Notes: generated by a model not told the origin, from the sequence alone. A DNA stretch of 64,000 nucleotides from Prorocentrum cordatum (GCA_963575745.1 CAUYUJ010019948.1:761633-825632); one strand, 5' to 3'; shown: positions 10,575 through 20,726, numbered from the stretch's first letter. A program made the numbers and translations.

Positions 10575-10934
10575 GCCGGCGGGGAGATGGGCTCAGGGGG
10601 GCCGTCGTCGTCGGTCCTCGGCGGTGTTCGGCGGTGCTCGTTGGTTCTCGGCCGTTTCCAGCCGCGGGTCGCTCTCCAGCGCTTGCGCCTCGCCCAAAGC
10701 GTTGCTGGGGGTGTCGGGACCGTCCCAAACGGCCGCCTGAGGCCAGAGTTATGGCCCGAGAACCGGCCCCACGTGCAGAGGCGGGTGGGGGGAGGGGGGA
10801 AGCCTTCCCAGAAGCACCCCTGCTTCTCAGAAGGCGCGGGCCTTGTCTGTAGACGCGTAGGGCCGATGCCCTCTAAGAAGCAGTCATCTCATAAGAAGCA
10901 TTTGCCCCTCCCCCTACCCCCCTGTGCGCGCCGC
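10575..10934. other. 3' flank of the WW-domain gene
   Basis: GC-rich. Near 10785-10915 GGGGGGAGGGGGGAAGCC faces CCCCTCCCCCTACCCCCC, a loose inverted pair around CTTCTCAGAAGG, a word shared with the TIR element at 3675-3883. It may be a degenerate relative. No gene seen. Confidence 0.4.
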
Positions 10935-11098
10935 CGAGGTCGTGAGCCTTGAGACGGGGATCAGACAGGGCGCCAGATCTTGCGGATCCTGCAAAGCCAG
11001 GGCTGCACTGACCCGGGTTAGGGCGCAGGATCTTGCAGGATTTTGCCGGATCCTACAACGCTTGACTGACACGGGTTTGCATTGACCCGGGTCAGTAG
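10935..11098. repeat. Dispersed repeat F, copy 2
   Basis: Opens CCTTGAGACGGGGATCAG, as at 35850 (CCTTGAGACGGGGGTCAG). It contains AGATCTTGCGGATCCTGC and AGGATCTTGCAGGATTTTGC and closes with the palindrome TGACCCGGGTCA. The shared opening and closing suggest a unit of about 165 bp. Confidence 0.75.
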
Positions 11099-11111
11099 TT
11101 AGATCCTTGAA

Positions 11112-11240
11112 GGGGGGATGCATCGACCTCTATAGTCGCCCATTGGTCGCCGAGAGGCACCCGATATCCTATAGCCCGCCCAGCCTAGGAACGTGTGGTT
11201 TCGCCATCTGCGGCCCGTCGCCGGTTCCAAGTCGATGTTC
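11112..11240. repeat. Dispersed repeat G, copy 2
   Basis: GGGGGGATGCATCGACCTC, GTCGCCCATTGGTCGCCGA and AGCCCGCCCAGCCTAGGAAC align with 7150-7310. Confidence 0.65.
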
Positions 11241-11830
11241 CCCCCTGGTGCGTGGGACAGCTGCCTCCCGGAGTCGCTCTGCATAGCTCCTGCCACACTC
11301 GGACCACCTTCGCCGCCGCCTGCGGAAGTGAGAAGGGAAATAGAGGGAAAGTTCGGGAGCGGAAAAGAGGGGGGTGATGACTAGGGGGGGGTGGATTTCA
11401 TGGCGCGGGCCATGATTTTTCCTCATATTTCATGGCGCCTCTTCTTATTTCATTACGTCCCTGGCCCCCCCGCTGGGCCGCGCACATGCCGCCGGTCATG
11501 ATTTGCACCCCCCCTCTTGGACACCCCCCTCTTGGCCGCTCCCGAAAAGTGGGGAGGGATGGAGTGGGTCGCCCTCTCTGCTTCCCTTCCTTCCTGCCCA
11601 TCATTGTTCCATCCCACCAAACCTCTGTCCCACTCCACTCCTGCACTCTCCCTTCCTGTCTATATTCTGAGGGCCCACTAACGTCTGCACGTTCAAGCGG
11701 CACACTTCCGACAGAGGTACATGAGGGAAATCCTGAAGTCCTCGCCCGGCGCGCAATACTTGTCAGAGTGAGGGGACCAAGCTGTCATTCATTGTCCACG
11801 CGGGCGCGTGGCTGAAGTGAGGTTCCGCGG
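11241..11830. other. Unassigned sequence
   Basis: Mixed-composition DNA with no long convincing frame, no TIR pair and no array. I see nothing I can name. Confidence 0.5.
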
Positions 11831-11834
11831 TGCG

Positions 11835-11835
11835 G

Positions 11836-11866
<31 letters not shown>

Positions 11867-12050
11867 GTGGTGGTGGTGTTGTTGTTGCTGTTGTTGGTGT
11901 TGTTTTGTTGTTATTGTTGTTGCTGGTGTTGGTGATATGTTTGGTTTTGTTGCTGTTGGTGTTGTTGTTGTTGTTGATGATGCTGCTGGTATTGTTGGTA
12001 GTGTTGCTATTGTTGCTATTGCTGAACTTCAACGATTGAAGAATGATTGT
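11835..12050. repeat. Imperfect (TTG)n tract
   Basis: TTG triplets interrupted by GGT, GCT and GAT. In frame it reads as a hydrophobic Val/Leu string, a by-product of the repeat. It lies immediately left of the inverted type-B unit. Confidence 0.9.
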
Positions 12051-12235
12051 TGTTGACCCCCCCTCAGGATCCCCCTCAGGGCCTCTCAGGTAACCCCCTC
12101 TTGCCTGAGATTTCTGGGCGAGTTGTGCAGGACTCACGCATTCGCGTAGCAAAAGTGTGAAGTACCCCTCCCAGGGCTCGCTGTGTTTTTACCAGGGCCA
12201 AATCTTCCTCCTCAAACTATGGCCCTGGCCCCCAG

Positions 12236-13030
12236 TTTACAACAACAACAACAATCATTTAAGACTGGGGACACTCCGTTCTCACCAGTGCCAGGGTTTT
12301 CATAGGAGGCGGGCAATACCCCCACTTTGTGGGGGGGCCGGTTCAAGCTCTACCAAATTTCCAACGACTCTTCGCCACCACCCACACCCAGCTTCCCGCC
12401 CTATGACGTTCGGACACTTCACTTCGTGGCATGCGGACGACCGTGGCTACTATTCAGGGCCCCGCGGCCGACGACGACGGCGTGCGCGCGCGAAGAAAAA
12501 ACGAATGTGTCCAATATGGTATTATTTGACAGGGATGATGGCCCTGGCATGCGCGCAACCGTTGTTGCAGAAGTTCGAAGCACGTGAAAAAGTTGCTCGC
12601 AAGAGCCCGTTTGACAGAAATGTTGAACAAATATTGGGTTTCCTCAGAAATCCGCAAGAGCGCGCAAGATGATTTTTTGAAACTTTTTTTTTGAAAAACC
12701 ATTGGGTTTTTCATGTTTTTATGTTAAAATCGCTACGAAAACTAAGGTTTTGGAAGGATTTCATCTTGCGCGCGCGAGTGTGCACTTCGTGTCATTTTTT
12801 CAAAGGATTCTTGAAGTTTGGTGATGTTAGAACAAGAAATTTCATTTTATAGTGTTTTTTGCAAGGGAAAACAGGGGACAACAAAACAACCGGATCCGGA
12901 CACCCACGTTTTGCCTGAGACTTCCTCACGAAACTGATGAAAATGTGGCTGCGGCCTAGGCGCGGCGAGGGGGCCGCGCACCAGGGGTCCCAACAATAAT
13001 TATTCTTTAGAATATATAATGTTCAACAAC
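12236..13030 (-). repeat. Large repeat unit type B, inverted copy (B0)
   Basis: Reverse complement of 55928-56718 and 58388-59150. Shared landmarks are the hairpin CCCCCACTTTGTGGGGG, the block AGCTTCCCGCCCTATGACGT, the GCGCGCGCGAAG stretch, TTTTTCATGTTTTTATGTTA and the terminal AATAATTATTCTTTAGAATA. AT-richer than its surroundings. Short frames inside are conserved only because the DNA is. Confidence 0.9.
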
Positions 13031-13400
13031 AGCAACGGCTCCCGCCTGATACTTTCTTGCAGTGTATTGAAGAATCGTGCTTTCGCTAGGGGCTTCCTTG
13101 CAACTATAGAAGAATCGCGATTTCGACACTCTGGAATCGCGCTGTCGTTTTGGACTTCCTCACAATTTACTCTGGCGTCGCGCCCTCGGCGCGCAGGAAT
13201 CACGCTCTCGCTCTCGATTTCCTCACGCGATTTATGTGGGAATCGCGCTGTCGCTGAAGGCTTCCCCGCGATTCATGCAGGATGCACGCTTCAGCAACCC
13301 ACCTGCTCGACCTGGCCGCCTGGGCCTCTCTCTTTCTCCCGCTGTCCCCCCATTCCACTGTCCTCTCTTCCCTTGCCTTAGGTGCTTCACGGAGTACGCG
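13031..13400 (+). repeat. Cassette M (CGCGCTCTCGCxxGGGACTTCC minisatellite) with tail N
   Basis: Degenerate units of about 40-60 bp, each with an ATCGCGCT-like word followed by CTTCCT and CAATTTACT-like words. It ends in tail N, CTTCAGCAACCCACCTGCTC followed by GACCTGGCCGCCTGGGCC. The same tail closes M at 14172, 17757 and, inverted, 47430-47490. Confidence 0.8.
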
Positions 13401-13525
13401 TTGCAGGTAAGAAAGATGTACCCCTAAAGGGGTACGATCGAAAGCGAAGAGGGTGGGTATAGAGGGTTTGGAATGTACATGTTGAATGGCACGCGAACGA
13501 CAAAGAGCACGCGGTCCTAACATTA
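13401..13525 (+). repeat. Cassette Q, copy 1
   Basis: Conserved block of about 120 bp. It starts TTGCAGGTAAGAAAGATGTA, contains the hairpin TACCCCTAAAGGGGTA, then CGATCGAAAGCGAAGAGGG, GGGTATAGAGGGTTTGG and GAATGGCACGCGA, ending CGGTCCTAAC. Copies lie at 16876, 17950 and 60660 and, inverted, at 47170. Each runs directly into a TTG tract. Confidence 0.85.
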
Positions 13526-13527
13526 TT

Positions 13528-13879
13528 GTGGTTGTTGTTGTTAGCGTTGCTTGTGTTGTTGCTGTTGAGGTTGCTGTCGACGTTGGTGTTGGTGGTGTTG
13601 TTGGTGTTGTAGTTGGTATTGTCGGTGGTGGTGTTGTTCATGCTGATGTGATGTATGTTGTTATTGCTGCTGCTGCTCTGTTGTTGTTGTTGATGTTGTC
13701 GTTGCTGTTGCTGTTGTTGTTGCTGTTGTTGTTGCTGGTGTTGTTGGTGGTGGTGGGGGTGTTGGTGCTGTTGTTGTTGTTGTTGTTGTTGTTGATGTTG
13801 ATGTTATCGTTGTCGTCGTCGTCGTCTGTGTCGTTGTTGTTGTTGTTGGTGTTGCTGTTATTGTTGTTGCTGCTGTCTC

Positions 13880-13919
<40 letters not shown>

Positions 13920-13945
13920 GGTGTTGCTGTTGTTGGCAGCAGCAA
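13528..13945. repeat. (TTG)n-rich tract, about 420 bp
   Basis: TTG triplets with GTC, GCT and GGT variants. Long frames on both strands (Val/Leu-rich or Asn/Thr-rich) are artefacts of the triplet repeat. Confidence 0.95.
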
Positions 13946-14365
13946 CGGTTCCCGCACGATACTTCCTCCTAATGTATTCCGGCATCGCGCTCTGGCGCGG
14001 TATATCCTCCCAGTGTACGCAGGCATCGCGCTCTCGCGTGGGGCTTCCTTGCAATTGACTCAGACGCCGCGCCCTCGAGACTCTGGAATCACGTGTTCGC
14101 TTCGGCCTCTCACGGCTTATGTGAGAATTTCTCGCTATTGGTCGAGGTCTCCTCGCGATGAATTCAGTATTCACGCCTCAGCAACACGCCTCCTCGACCT
14201 GGCCGCTGGGGCCCGCGTTCCCGACCCCCCCTTAGGGTCAACCCGCCCGATGGACACGTCTGGTTCTGCCACGTGCGTTCTGCCCCTAGCCCCACTGATC
14301 CCGTGTTTCATCATTCTCCCTCCTTCTTCCATCCGTAATTGTTTCTATTGTTTCAGATGTTGCGC
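13946..14365 (+). repeat. Cassette M, copy 2
   Basis: Repeated GGCATCGCGCTCTCGCGTGG and CTTCCTTGCAATTGACTCAG words, ending in tail N near 14172-14215 (CAGCAACACGCCTCCTCGAC). It is followed at about 14368 by a truncated Q (GGCAGGTAAGGAGGATATAC). Confidence 0.8.
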
Positions 14366-14444
14366 CAATGACACGCGGCAGGTAAGGAGGATATACCTCC
14401 AGGGGGGTAGGACAATTTTTGAGGTGCCGAAATGAATTTTCCGA

Positions 14445-15035
14445 CTCCTCATCGGGGAGTCGGAGAGTCGGCCAGTCGGCGAGTCGGCCAGTCGGCCAGT
14501 CGGGGAGTCTGCCAGTCGGCCAGTCGGGGAGTCCGCCAGTCGGCCAGTCCGGGATTCGGCCAGTCGGGGAGTCGGCCAGTCGGGGAGTCGGCCAGCGGGG
14601 AAGTCGGGGAATCGGCCAGTCGGCCAGTCGGGGAGTGTGCCAGTCGGCCAGTCGGGGAGTCGGCCACTCGACCAGTCGGCCAGTCGGGGAGTCGGACAGT
14701 CGTCCAGTCGGGGAGTCAGCCAGTCGGGGAGTCGGCCAGTCGGCCAGTCGGGGAGTCGGCCAGTCGGGGAGTCGGCCAGTCGGGGAGCCGGCCAGTCGGC
14801 CAGTCGGGGAGTCTTGGAGTCGGGGAGTCTGTCAGTTGGGAAGATGGCCAGTCGGGGAGTCGGCCAGCTGGAAGGTCGGCCAGCCGGGGAGTCGGGCAGT
14901 CGAGGAGTCGGCCAGTCGGGGAGTCGGCCAGTCGGGGAGTCGGCCAGTGGGCCAGTCGCGGAGTCGGGGAGTGGGGGAGCCGGGGGGTCGGGGAGTCGGG
15001 CCCGTCGGGGAGTCGGGAAGTCGGGGAGTCGGGGA
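14445..15035. repeat. 8-bp GTCGG satellite, block 1
   Basis: Tandem CCAGTCGG and GGAGTCGG octamers in irregular order. Octamers without stops keep several frames open on both strands, giving pseudo-proteins rich in SASRPVGQ. Not coding. Confidence 0.95.
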
Positions 15036-15054
15036 GCCTTGGAAGCCTTCAGAG

Positions 15055-15780
15055 AGAGAGAGAGAGAGAGAGAGCTCCCGACAAAAACTGTCAAGGAAGC
15101 CGTGGGAGGGTAGGGTAGAGCCTCTCAGGGGCCCCCTATCCGCCACGATCTCCAGTCTCAGTCGGGAGATCGTGGCGTCTTGGGGCCTTCCTGGGGGCCT
15201 TGGGAGCTCCTGGAAAGCATTTGGGTTTCCCTGGCAACTCGCAAATAAAAACAAGATAGATCTCGAGAAAGCTCCATGGAAGCTTCGGGAGGCACCGGCA
15301 GGGCCTCCCAGGGAGTACCAATGTGTCACGATCTCCCTTATCAGTTAAACATCGTAGCGTGTCGGAGCCTCCTGGGGCTAGTGTAAAAACTTATTGTAAG
15401 CTCCGAGACAGAGAACGGTCACTAGAGAGTAAGCCAACATCAAGCAACAACGACCAGAAGCCTCGGCAGGGTCTCTCAGAGCACCAGGATCCGCCACGAT
15501 CTCCAGCCTCAGTTCGGAGATCGCGGCCTCTTGGGGCTCTCCTGCAGCCCCCGAGTGCTGCTGGAAGAGATTCGGATACCCTTTTTCGGGTCTCCCTGGA
15601 GACTGCGAAAGAGAGAGAGAGAGAGAGAGAGTGAGGGCTCGCAAGAAGGCGCCCAAGGAGAAATTGAAAACCCAGGCACGGCCTCCCGGGAGCTCCCTGT
15701 CCATTGCGATCTCTGGCTGCAGCTCGAAGATCGTAGCGTCTGGGAGCCGTCCTGAAGCCCCTGTGAACACTTGGGCGGAA
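15055..15780. repeat. Hairpin-bearing tandem repeats between satellite blocks
   Basis: Four degenerate units each contain a CCACGATCTCC...GGAGATCGTGG-type inverted repeat. The perfect one is CGCCACGATCTCC (15141-15153) paired with GGAGATCGTGGCG (15165-15177), an 11-nt loop. The others centre near 15335, 15510 (12-bp stem, one mismatch) and 15717. (GA)n tracts and TTTGGGTTTCCCTGG or TTTCGGGTCTCCCTGG words recur beside them. Confidence 0.8.
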
Positions 15781-15789
15781 TTCGGATGG

Positions 15790-16865
15790 CATCTCTGCTG
15801 GAGTCGGGGGATCGGCCATGCGGGAAGTCGGAGAGTCGGCGAGTCGAGGAGTCGATGAGTCTGCCAGTCGGGGAGTCGGGGGGTCGGCCAGTCCGAGAGT
15901 CGGCCAGTCGGGGAGTCGGCCAGTCGGCAGCCCGGCCAGTCGGCAGTCCGGCCAGTCCGCCAGTCGGGGAGTCGGCAAGTCGGCCAGTCCGGGAGTCGGC
16001 CAGTCGGCCAGTCGGCCATCCTGGGAGTCGAAGAGTCGGCCAGTCGGGGAGTCGGCCAGTCGGCCAGTCGGCAGCCCCGCCAGTCGGCAGTCCGGCCAGT
16101 CGGGGAGTCGGCCAGTCGGCCAATCGGCTTGTCGGCCAGTCGGCCAGTCGGGGAGTCGGCCAGTCGGACACTCGTCCAGTCGGCCAGTCGGAGAGTCAGC
16201 CAGTCGGGAAGTCGGCCAGTCGGCCAGTCGGGGAGTCGGCCAGGTGGCCAGTCGGCTTGACGGCCAGTCGGCCAGTCGGCCAGTCTGCCAGTCGGGGAGT
16301 CGGCCAGTCGGCCAGTCGGCCACTCGGGGAGTCGAAGAGTCGGCCAGTCGGGGAGTTGGCCAGTCGGTCACTCGGCCAGTCGGCCAGTCGGCCAGTCTGC
16401 CAGTCGGCCAGTCGGCCAGTCGGGGAGTCGGCCAGTCTGCCAGTCGGGGAGTGGGCCAGTCGGGGAGTCGGCCAGTCGACCAGTCGGCCAGTCGGCCAGT
16501 CGGCAGCCCGGCCAGTCGGCAGTCCGGCCAGTCGGGGAGTCGGCCAGTCGGGGAGTCGGCAAGTCGGCCAGTCGGCCAGTCGAGGAGTCGGCCAGTCGAA
16601 CAGTCGGGGATTTGGCCAGTCGGCCAGTCGGCCAGTCGGCAGCCCGGCCAGCCGGCCAGTCGGGGAGTCGGCCAGTCGGCCAGTCGGGGAGTCGGCCAGT
16701 CGGGGAGTCGGCCAGTCGGGGATTCGGCCAGTCGGCCATGCAGTCGGCAGTCCGGCCAGTCGCGGAGTCGGCCAGTCGGGGAGTCGGCCAGTCGGCCAAT
16801 CGGGGAGTCTGCAAGTCGGCCAGTCGGCCAGTCGGGGAGTCGGGGAGTCGACCAGTCCGGGATTT
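15790..16865. repeat. 8-bp GTCGG satellite, block 2
   Basis: Same octamers as 14445-15035, with local variants containing GGCAGCCCGGCCAGTCGG. Frames of up to 390 codons are open on both strands and are artefacts. Confidence 0.95.
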
Positions 16866-16875
16866 CATTCCGGCA

Positions 16876-17000
16876 CCGTAAAAAAAATCCAAATACCCCA
16901 GGGTGTTTACCATCGAAAACGATGAGGGCAGGTATCGAGGTCTTGTACCTACGTGACGAATGGCACGCGAGCAGATATGATCAAACAGTCTTAACATGAC
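16876..17000 (+). repeat. Cassette Q, copy 2
   Basis: TACCCCAGGGTGTTTACCAT, GGGCAGGTATCGAGGTC, GAATGGCACGCGAGCAGAT and CAAACAGTCTTAAC align with the other Q copies. It runs straight into a TTG tract at 17001. Confidence 0.8.
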
Positions 17001-17095
17001 TTGTGTTGTCATTGTTGCTCTTGTTGTAGTTGTTTTTGTAGCTGTCGTTTGTTGCTGTTGCTGCTGTTGTTGTTGTTGGTGGTGTTTTTTGTTTG
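17001..17095. repeat. (TTG)n tract
   Basis: TTG/CTG triplets joining cassette Q to the 11-bp satellite. Confidence 0.85.
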
Positions 17096-17097
17096 CC

Positions 17098-17490
17098 GTC
17101 GTCCGGCCCGCGACCTGGCCCGCGACCCACCCGTGACCCACCCCGCGACCCGCCTGCGACCCACCCGCGACCCACCCGCGGCCACCCCGCGACCCACCCG
17201 CGACCCCCCCCCCGCGACCCATCCGCGATCCGCTCGCGACCCACCCGCGACCCACCCAAACGCGACCCAAACGCGACCGTCCAGCGACCCACCCGCCTGC
17301 GACCCACCCGGCGACCCACCCGCGACCCACCCGCGACCCACCCGCGACCCGCCCTCGACCTTAACGCGACCTTCCCACGACCCACCCGCGATCCACCCCT
17401 CGACCCACCCGCGACCCGGCCGCCGACCCACCGCGACCCACCCGCGACCCACCCGGGACCCGCCCTGCGACCCGCCCCGCGACCCACCCA
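17098..17490 (-). repeat. 11-bp GGGTCGCGGGT satellite, array 1 (complement strand)
   Basis: ACCCGCGACCC units of 11 bp, repeated about 35 times with variants. The same array recurs at 28780, 46668 and 53405. Arrays 1, 2 and 4 are bordered on one side by a P cassette, and all four by a TTG/AAC tract on the other. Confidence 0.9.
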
Positions 17491-17497
17491 CACTGTC

Positions 17498-17625
17498 TTT
17501 CACCAAAAAGTGCGCTTTCGGCGGGCCCGTTGCACAATGTGTAAAACTCTGGCGCCTGCGGAGGGCTTTTTTAGAGCTTACCAGACCGCAGACGTCCCCG
17601 CAGCCCCCTCATTCTGGTCCGCAAC
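17498..17625 (+). repeat. Cassette P, copy 1, with zinc-ribbon-like frame
   Basis: Contains CGGCGGGCCCGTTGCACAAT and GGAGGGCTTTTTTAGAGCTT. One frame reads RRARCTMCKTLAP then EGFFRAYQTADV. The corresponding frame of the copy at 28600-28760 reads RRAHCTNCKKLPAAGFFRAS, so residues as well as bases are conserved. It may descend from a gene with a CxxC zinc knuckle. Confidence 0.6.
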
Positions 17626-17639
17626 TGCGAGGTGCTACG

Positions 17640-17945
17640 TATTCACATGCCGCGCCCTCACATCCAGGACTCGCGGTCTCGCTTTGGTTGTTATATCTCC
17701 TAATTCGGGAACCGCGCTACCGGTCGAGAGTTCATTTCCACTCATGCCGAACTCACGCTTCAGCAACGCGCCTGCTCGACCTGGGCGTCTGGGCCCGCCT
17801 TCCCGACCCGCCCGTCAGGGTCTACCCGCCTGATCTGCCCGTCTGGTTCTGCCACGTGCTTTCTGCTCCTACCCCCCCTCCTACTCTTTCTCGTTCTCCA
17901 TCCTCACTTCCCGTTGCCCCTTCCTTCCATCCGTCCTCTGTCCCC
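17640..17945 (+). repeat. Cassette M, copy 3, with tail N
   Basis: ACTCGCGGTCTCGCTTTGG and CGAACTCACGCTTCAGCAAC words, then CTGCTCGACCTGGGCGTCTG and CGCCTTCCCGACCCGCC. It leads into cassette Q at 17950 as in the other copies. Confidence 0.75.
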
Positions 17946-17949
17946 TAGG

Positions 17950-18075
17950 CTAAATACACGTTGCAGGTAGGGAAGGCATCCCTCCAAGAGTGTATGATCG
18001 ACGACGAAGGAGACGGGTATCGAGGGTCTTTGATGAATGACACGCGAGCAGGTGAGAGCGAACAGTCTTATTTTG
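17950..18075 (+). repeat. Cassette Q, copy 3
   Basis: GTTGCAGGTAGGGAAGGCAT, ATGATCGACGACGAAGGAGA, GGGTATCGAGGGTCTTTG and GACACGCGAGCAGGTGAG, ending GCGAACAGTCTTA just before a TTG tract. Confidence 0.85.
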
Positions 18076-18082
18076 TTTGCTG

Positions 18083-18240
18083 TTGTGGTCGGTGTTGTCA
18101 GGGTTGGTGTTGTTTGTTGCTGTTGTTGTTGTTGTTGGGGTTGTTGTTGTTGTTGTTGTTGTTGCTGTTGTTGCTGTTGTTGTTATTGTTGTTTCTCTTG
18201 TTGTTGTTTCTCTTGTTGTTTCGTCGTTGCGGTTATTGTT
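18083..18240. repeat. (TTG)n tract
   Basis: TTG/CTG triplets with TTTCTC interruptions, directly downstream of Q copy 3. Confidence 0.9.
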
Positions 18241-18724
18241 GTAGTTTCGTTGGTGTTGCTGTCGTTGGTGATGATTTTTCACGCAGCTATTTTGATGGGT
18301 GTGAAGTTATAAGTAGTTATAGTATAGGTAAGTGGTTCTATGTTAGGAGAGGCTTGGATGAGTTAGGATTGGTTAGGAGGCCCAATAGGTTCCATAGGAA
18401 TGCCGATAGTGTAGTCCCCGATAGTCCCCCCTGTGTTTCACTATAGGATCTATAGGAGCTTACAGTGTCCTAGCATCAGCTGAACTTGAAATCCCTAAAC
18501 ATATGCATTTTTCATTTTTCAAGTTTCCGTATTTTTCGCTATTTTTACTATTTCATACTTTCATTGTCTATCGTTAATTCCCACTACTTTTCACTATTTT
18601 CACTATTTGTTTGTGTTTAATTTTTTTATATTTTTCAAAATTCAGACATTGAAACAAGTCTGACCGACGCCAGAACGTTGTGCTCCAAGGGAGAAGACGG
18701 AGAAGGAGGAGGGAGGAGGAGGTG

Positions 18725-19255
18725 TTCACCTCCTCCTCCTCCTCCTCCTCTTCCTCGTCCCCCTCCTCCTCCTCCTCCTCCTCCTCCTCCTCCTCCTCCT
18801 CCTCTGCCCCCTTCTCCCCTTCCTCCTCGGCGCCCCTCTTGGGGCCTCGGCACCCCCTTGGTGCTGGCCTTCCTGGGCCTCGGCACCCCCAAATCCGAAG
18901 CTCCGAAGCTCCTCCCATTCCTCTTCCTCCTCCTCCTCTTCCTCCCCTTTTCTCCTCCTCCTACCCCTCCTCCTCTATCCTCTTTCCCCTCCTCCTCCCC
19001 CTCCTCCTCCTCCCCCTCCTCCTTCTCCTCCTCCTACCTCTCCTCCTCTATCATCTTTCCCCTCCTCCTCCTCCTTCCCCTCCTCCCCCCCCCCCCCCCC
19101 CTCCTCCTCCCCCTCGTCCTCCCTTTCCCCCTCTTCCTCTTCCTCCCCCCCCCCTCTCCTTTATCCTCTGCCACTCCTCCTCCTCCTCCCCTCCTCCCCC
19201 CCCCCCCTCCGCCCCCCCCCCTCCTCCTCCCCCATCCCCCTCCTCCCCTTCCCAT
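18725..19255. repeat. About 530-bp polypyrimidine tract (CTC/CCT/C-runs)
   Basis: Nearly pure C/T on the plus strand, with short C homopolymers. Proline/serine/leucine frames here are artefacts. Strong triplex-forming potential. Confidence 0.95.
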
Positions 19256-19269
19256 TGGCAGCAGGCTGG

Positions 19270-19545
19270 ATGTTAGCTGGATGTTGTCTGGGTGTTGTTG
19301 TCATGTTGTTTGTTGTTGTTTTGTTGTTGTTGTTTGTTGTTTTATGTTGTTGTTTTTTTTATGTTGTGTTTTGTTGTGTTTGTGTTGTCTTGTAGGGCGG
19401 GCGCACACAAAAACAACACACACACAACAAAACACAACATGTTGTTGTTTGTTGTGTTTTGTGTTGTTCTGTGTTGTTTGTTGGTGTTGTTGTGTTGTTT
19501 TTTGTTGTCTGGTGTTGTCTTCTCTTTTTTTCGTTGTTTTTTATG
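19270..19545. repeat. TTG/TTTTG tract with facing ACAAC segment
   Basis: TTGTTG and TTTTGTTG words. At about 19410-19440 the strand switches to ACAACACACACACAACAAAA and then returns to TTG. The inverted segments could pair as hairpins. Confidence 0.8.
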
Positions 19546-19689
19546 TTTCCCGGTTTCCCCCTTTTTTTCCTCTTCTGACTTGTTACCCCCCCCCCGCCCT
19601 CCGCCACCTCCCTCATCCGTTTCCTCCTCCCTCCTCAGCGGGCCAACCGCTTTGCGTTCGCTTCCCTCCTGCCTCCCCATTCTGCTCCT

Positions 19690-19838
19690 CAGCGGGCAGG
19701 AGGAGGAGGAGGAGGAGGAGGAGGAGGAGGAGGAGGAGGAGGAGGAGGAGGAGGAGGAGGAGGAGGAGGAGGGAGGAGGAGGAGGAAGAGGAGGAGGAGG
19801 AGGAGGAGGAGGAGGAGGAGGAGGAGGAGGAGGAGGAC
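19690..19838. repeat. (GGA)n purine tract
   Basis: Pure GGA/GAG triplets with two short interruptions. Complementary in composition to the polypyrimidine tract at 18725-19255, so the pair could fold back. Confidence 0.95.
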
Positions 19839-19915
19839 AGGATAACGATTTCGTCGCAGCCGCTTTTGGCTTCAAGTTTTTTGAATTCGCCCAACCGAAT
19901 TCGAGAATTCGTTAA

Positions 19916-20116
19916 ATGGCTGCCTGGGATCCTCGCTGCGCCACGTGCGGCGCCCTCGGCCCCGCAGCCAACATGGACGTGATAAAAAACGAAAGTTCTG
20001 AAGCGGCCAAACCGCTGCATTGTACAACTTGCAATGTAAAAGCGGTCTGCCGCTGCGGAAAGTCAGGAGAGAAAGGAGGAGAAGCAAGCTGGTTTGTGAT
20101 TTGTTTTAAGAATTAG
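19916..20116 (+). CDS. Small Cys-rich hypothetical frame
   Basis: A 66-codon frame from ATG at 19916. It has CATCG near residues 9-13, CTTC near 36-39 and CRCG near 45-48, a spacing compatible with a zinc ribbon. It is lysine- and alanine-containing and not repetitive, unlike its surroundings. It could be an exon (upstream AG sites exist) or a captured fragment inside the candidate 1.8-kb element. No family was recognised, and length and start are the only support beyond the cysteines. Confidence 0.3.
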   Translation: MAAWDPRCATCGALGPAANMDVIKNESSEAAKPLHCTTCNVKAVCRCGKSGEKGGEASWFVICFKN

Positions 20117-20466
20117 CTATTTTTTCATTTTCATTATTTGTTTCTCTATTTTCCACTATTTTTCATTTTTTTTTATTTTTATTTTCATTATTTAACACTA
20201 ATGTTTTCACTACTTTTCAATATTTGTTACTATTTTCTTTTTTTTTGTGCATGCTGATAGGATCCTATAGTGCGCAATAGCTATATTTAGTGTTTTATAG
20301 TATCCCCACCCATCAAAATAGGCCGTTGGTTATTTCATTGTTTCGCCGACCGGCGCGGGCCCCCGCCCCCCCCCCGCCCCCCTTCCTACCGTAACCAGAC
20401 CTTGGCTGCGTTGGGCGACTGGTCGCGTGATTGGTAATAGCAGATCGACGTCGCACCAGTCCAGGC

Positions 20467-20718
20467 CTTTGTGGGCCCCGGAAACGGCAGGACCGTTTTT
20501 TCACAGTTTCCAGAAAAATGCCCCTTTGAAAATGGAAACGGGAAAAAAACGGCGACCGGAAACGGCGCGAAAACGGTTCCAGGATTGGAACCGGAGCCGG
20601 AGCTGGTCAAAAAACGGCGACGGAACCGGTAAAAAAAACGGCGTCGGAACCGGCAACAAAAACGGCAAAACGGAACCGGTAAAAAAAAACGGCCTTGTCG
20701 TTTCCAGGGCCTACTAAG
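20467..20718. mobile_element. 252-bp TIR element with 8-bp target duplication (family I, copy 1)
   Basis: Ends CTTTGTGGGCCCCGGAAACG and, on the complement, CTTAGTAGGCCCTGGAAACG. The TIR runs about 36 bp. Flanked by the exact 8-bp duplication GTCCAGGC (20459-20466, 20719-20726). The interior is built of AACGGxxxCGGAACCGG words. No coding capacity. It is the same family as 24360-24610 but in the opposite orientation. In both orientations a GT sits four bases inside the 5' end and an AG closes the 3' end. Confidence 0.92.
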
Positions 20719-20726
20719 GTCCAGGC

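Larger units (their letters stand above)
18439..20272. mobile_element. Candidate 1.8-kb element with CACTATAGGATC ends
   Basis: CACTATAGGATC at 18439-18450 is matched by its exact complement at 20261-20272. Both ends are followed inward by AT-rich DNA with CACTATTTTT and TTTTCATTTTTC words (18500-18650 and 20110-20240), unusual for this window. Between them lie long polypyrimidine and polypurine tracts and one small Cys-rich frame. A 12-bp inverted match alone could be chance. The matching AT-rich shoulders are the reason I list it. Confidence 0.35.

Noticed and set aside
12157-12672. 171-codon frame in unit B as a conserved gene (also at 56.3-56.6 and 58.8-59.1 kb)
   Set aside because: Frames recur only because the DNA repeat recurs. 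Two different frames are equally conserved and none has a domain.
14419-16999. Frames of 300-390 codons rich in SASRPVGQ on both strands
   Set aside because: Produced by the 8-bp GTCGG satellite, which is open in several frames at once.
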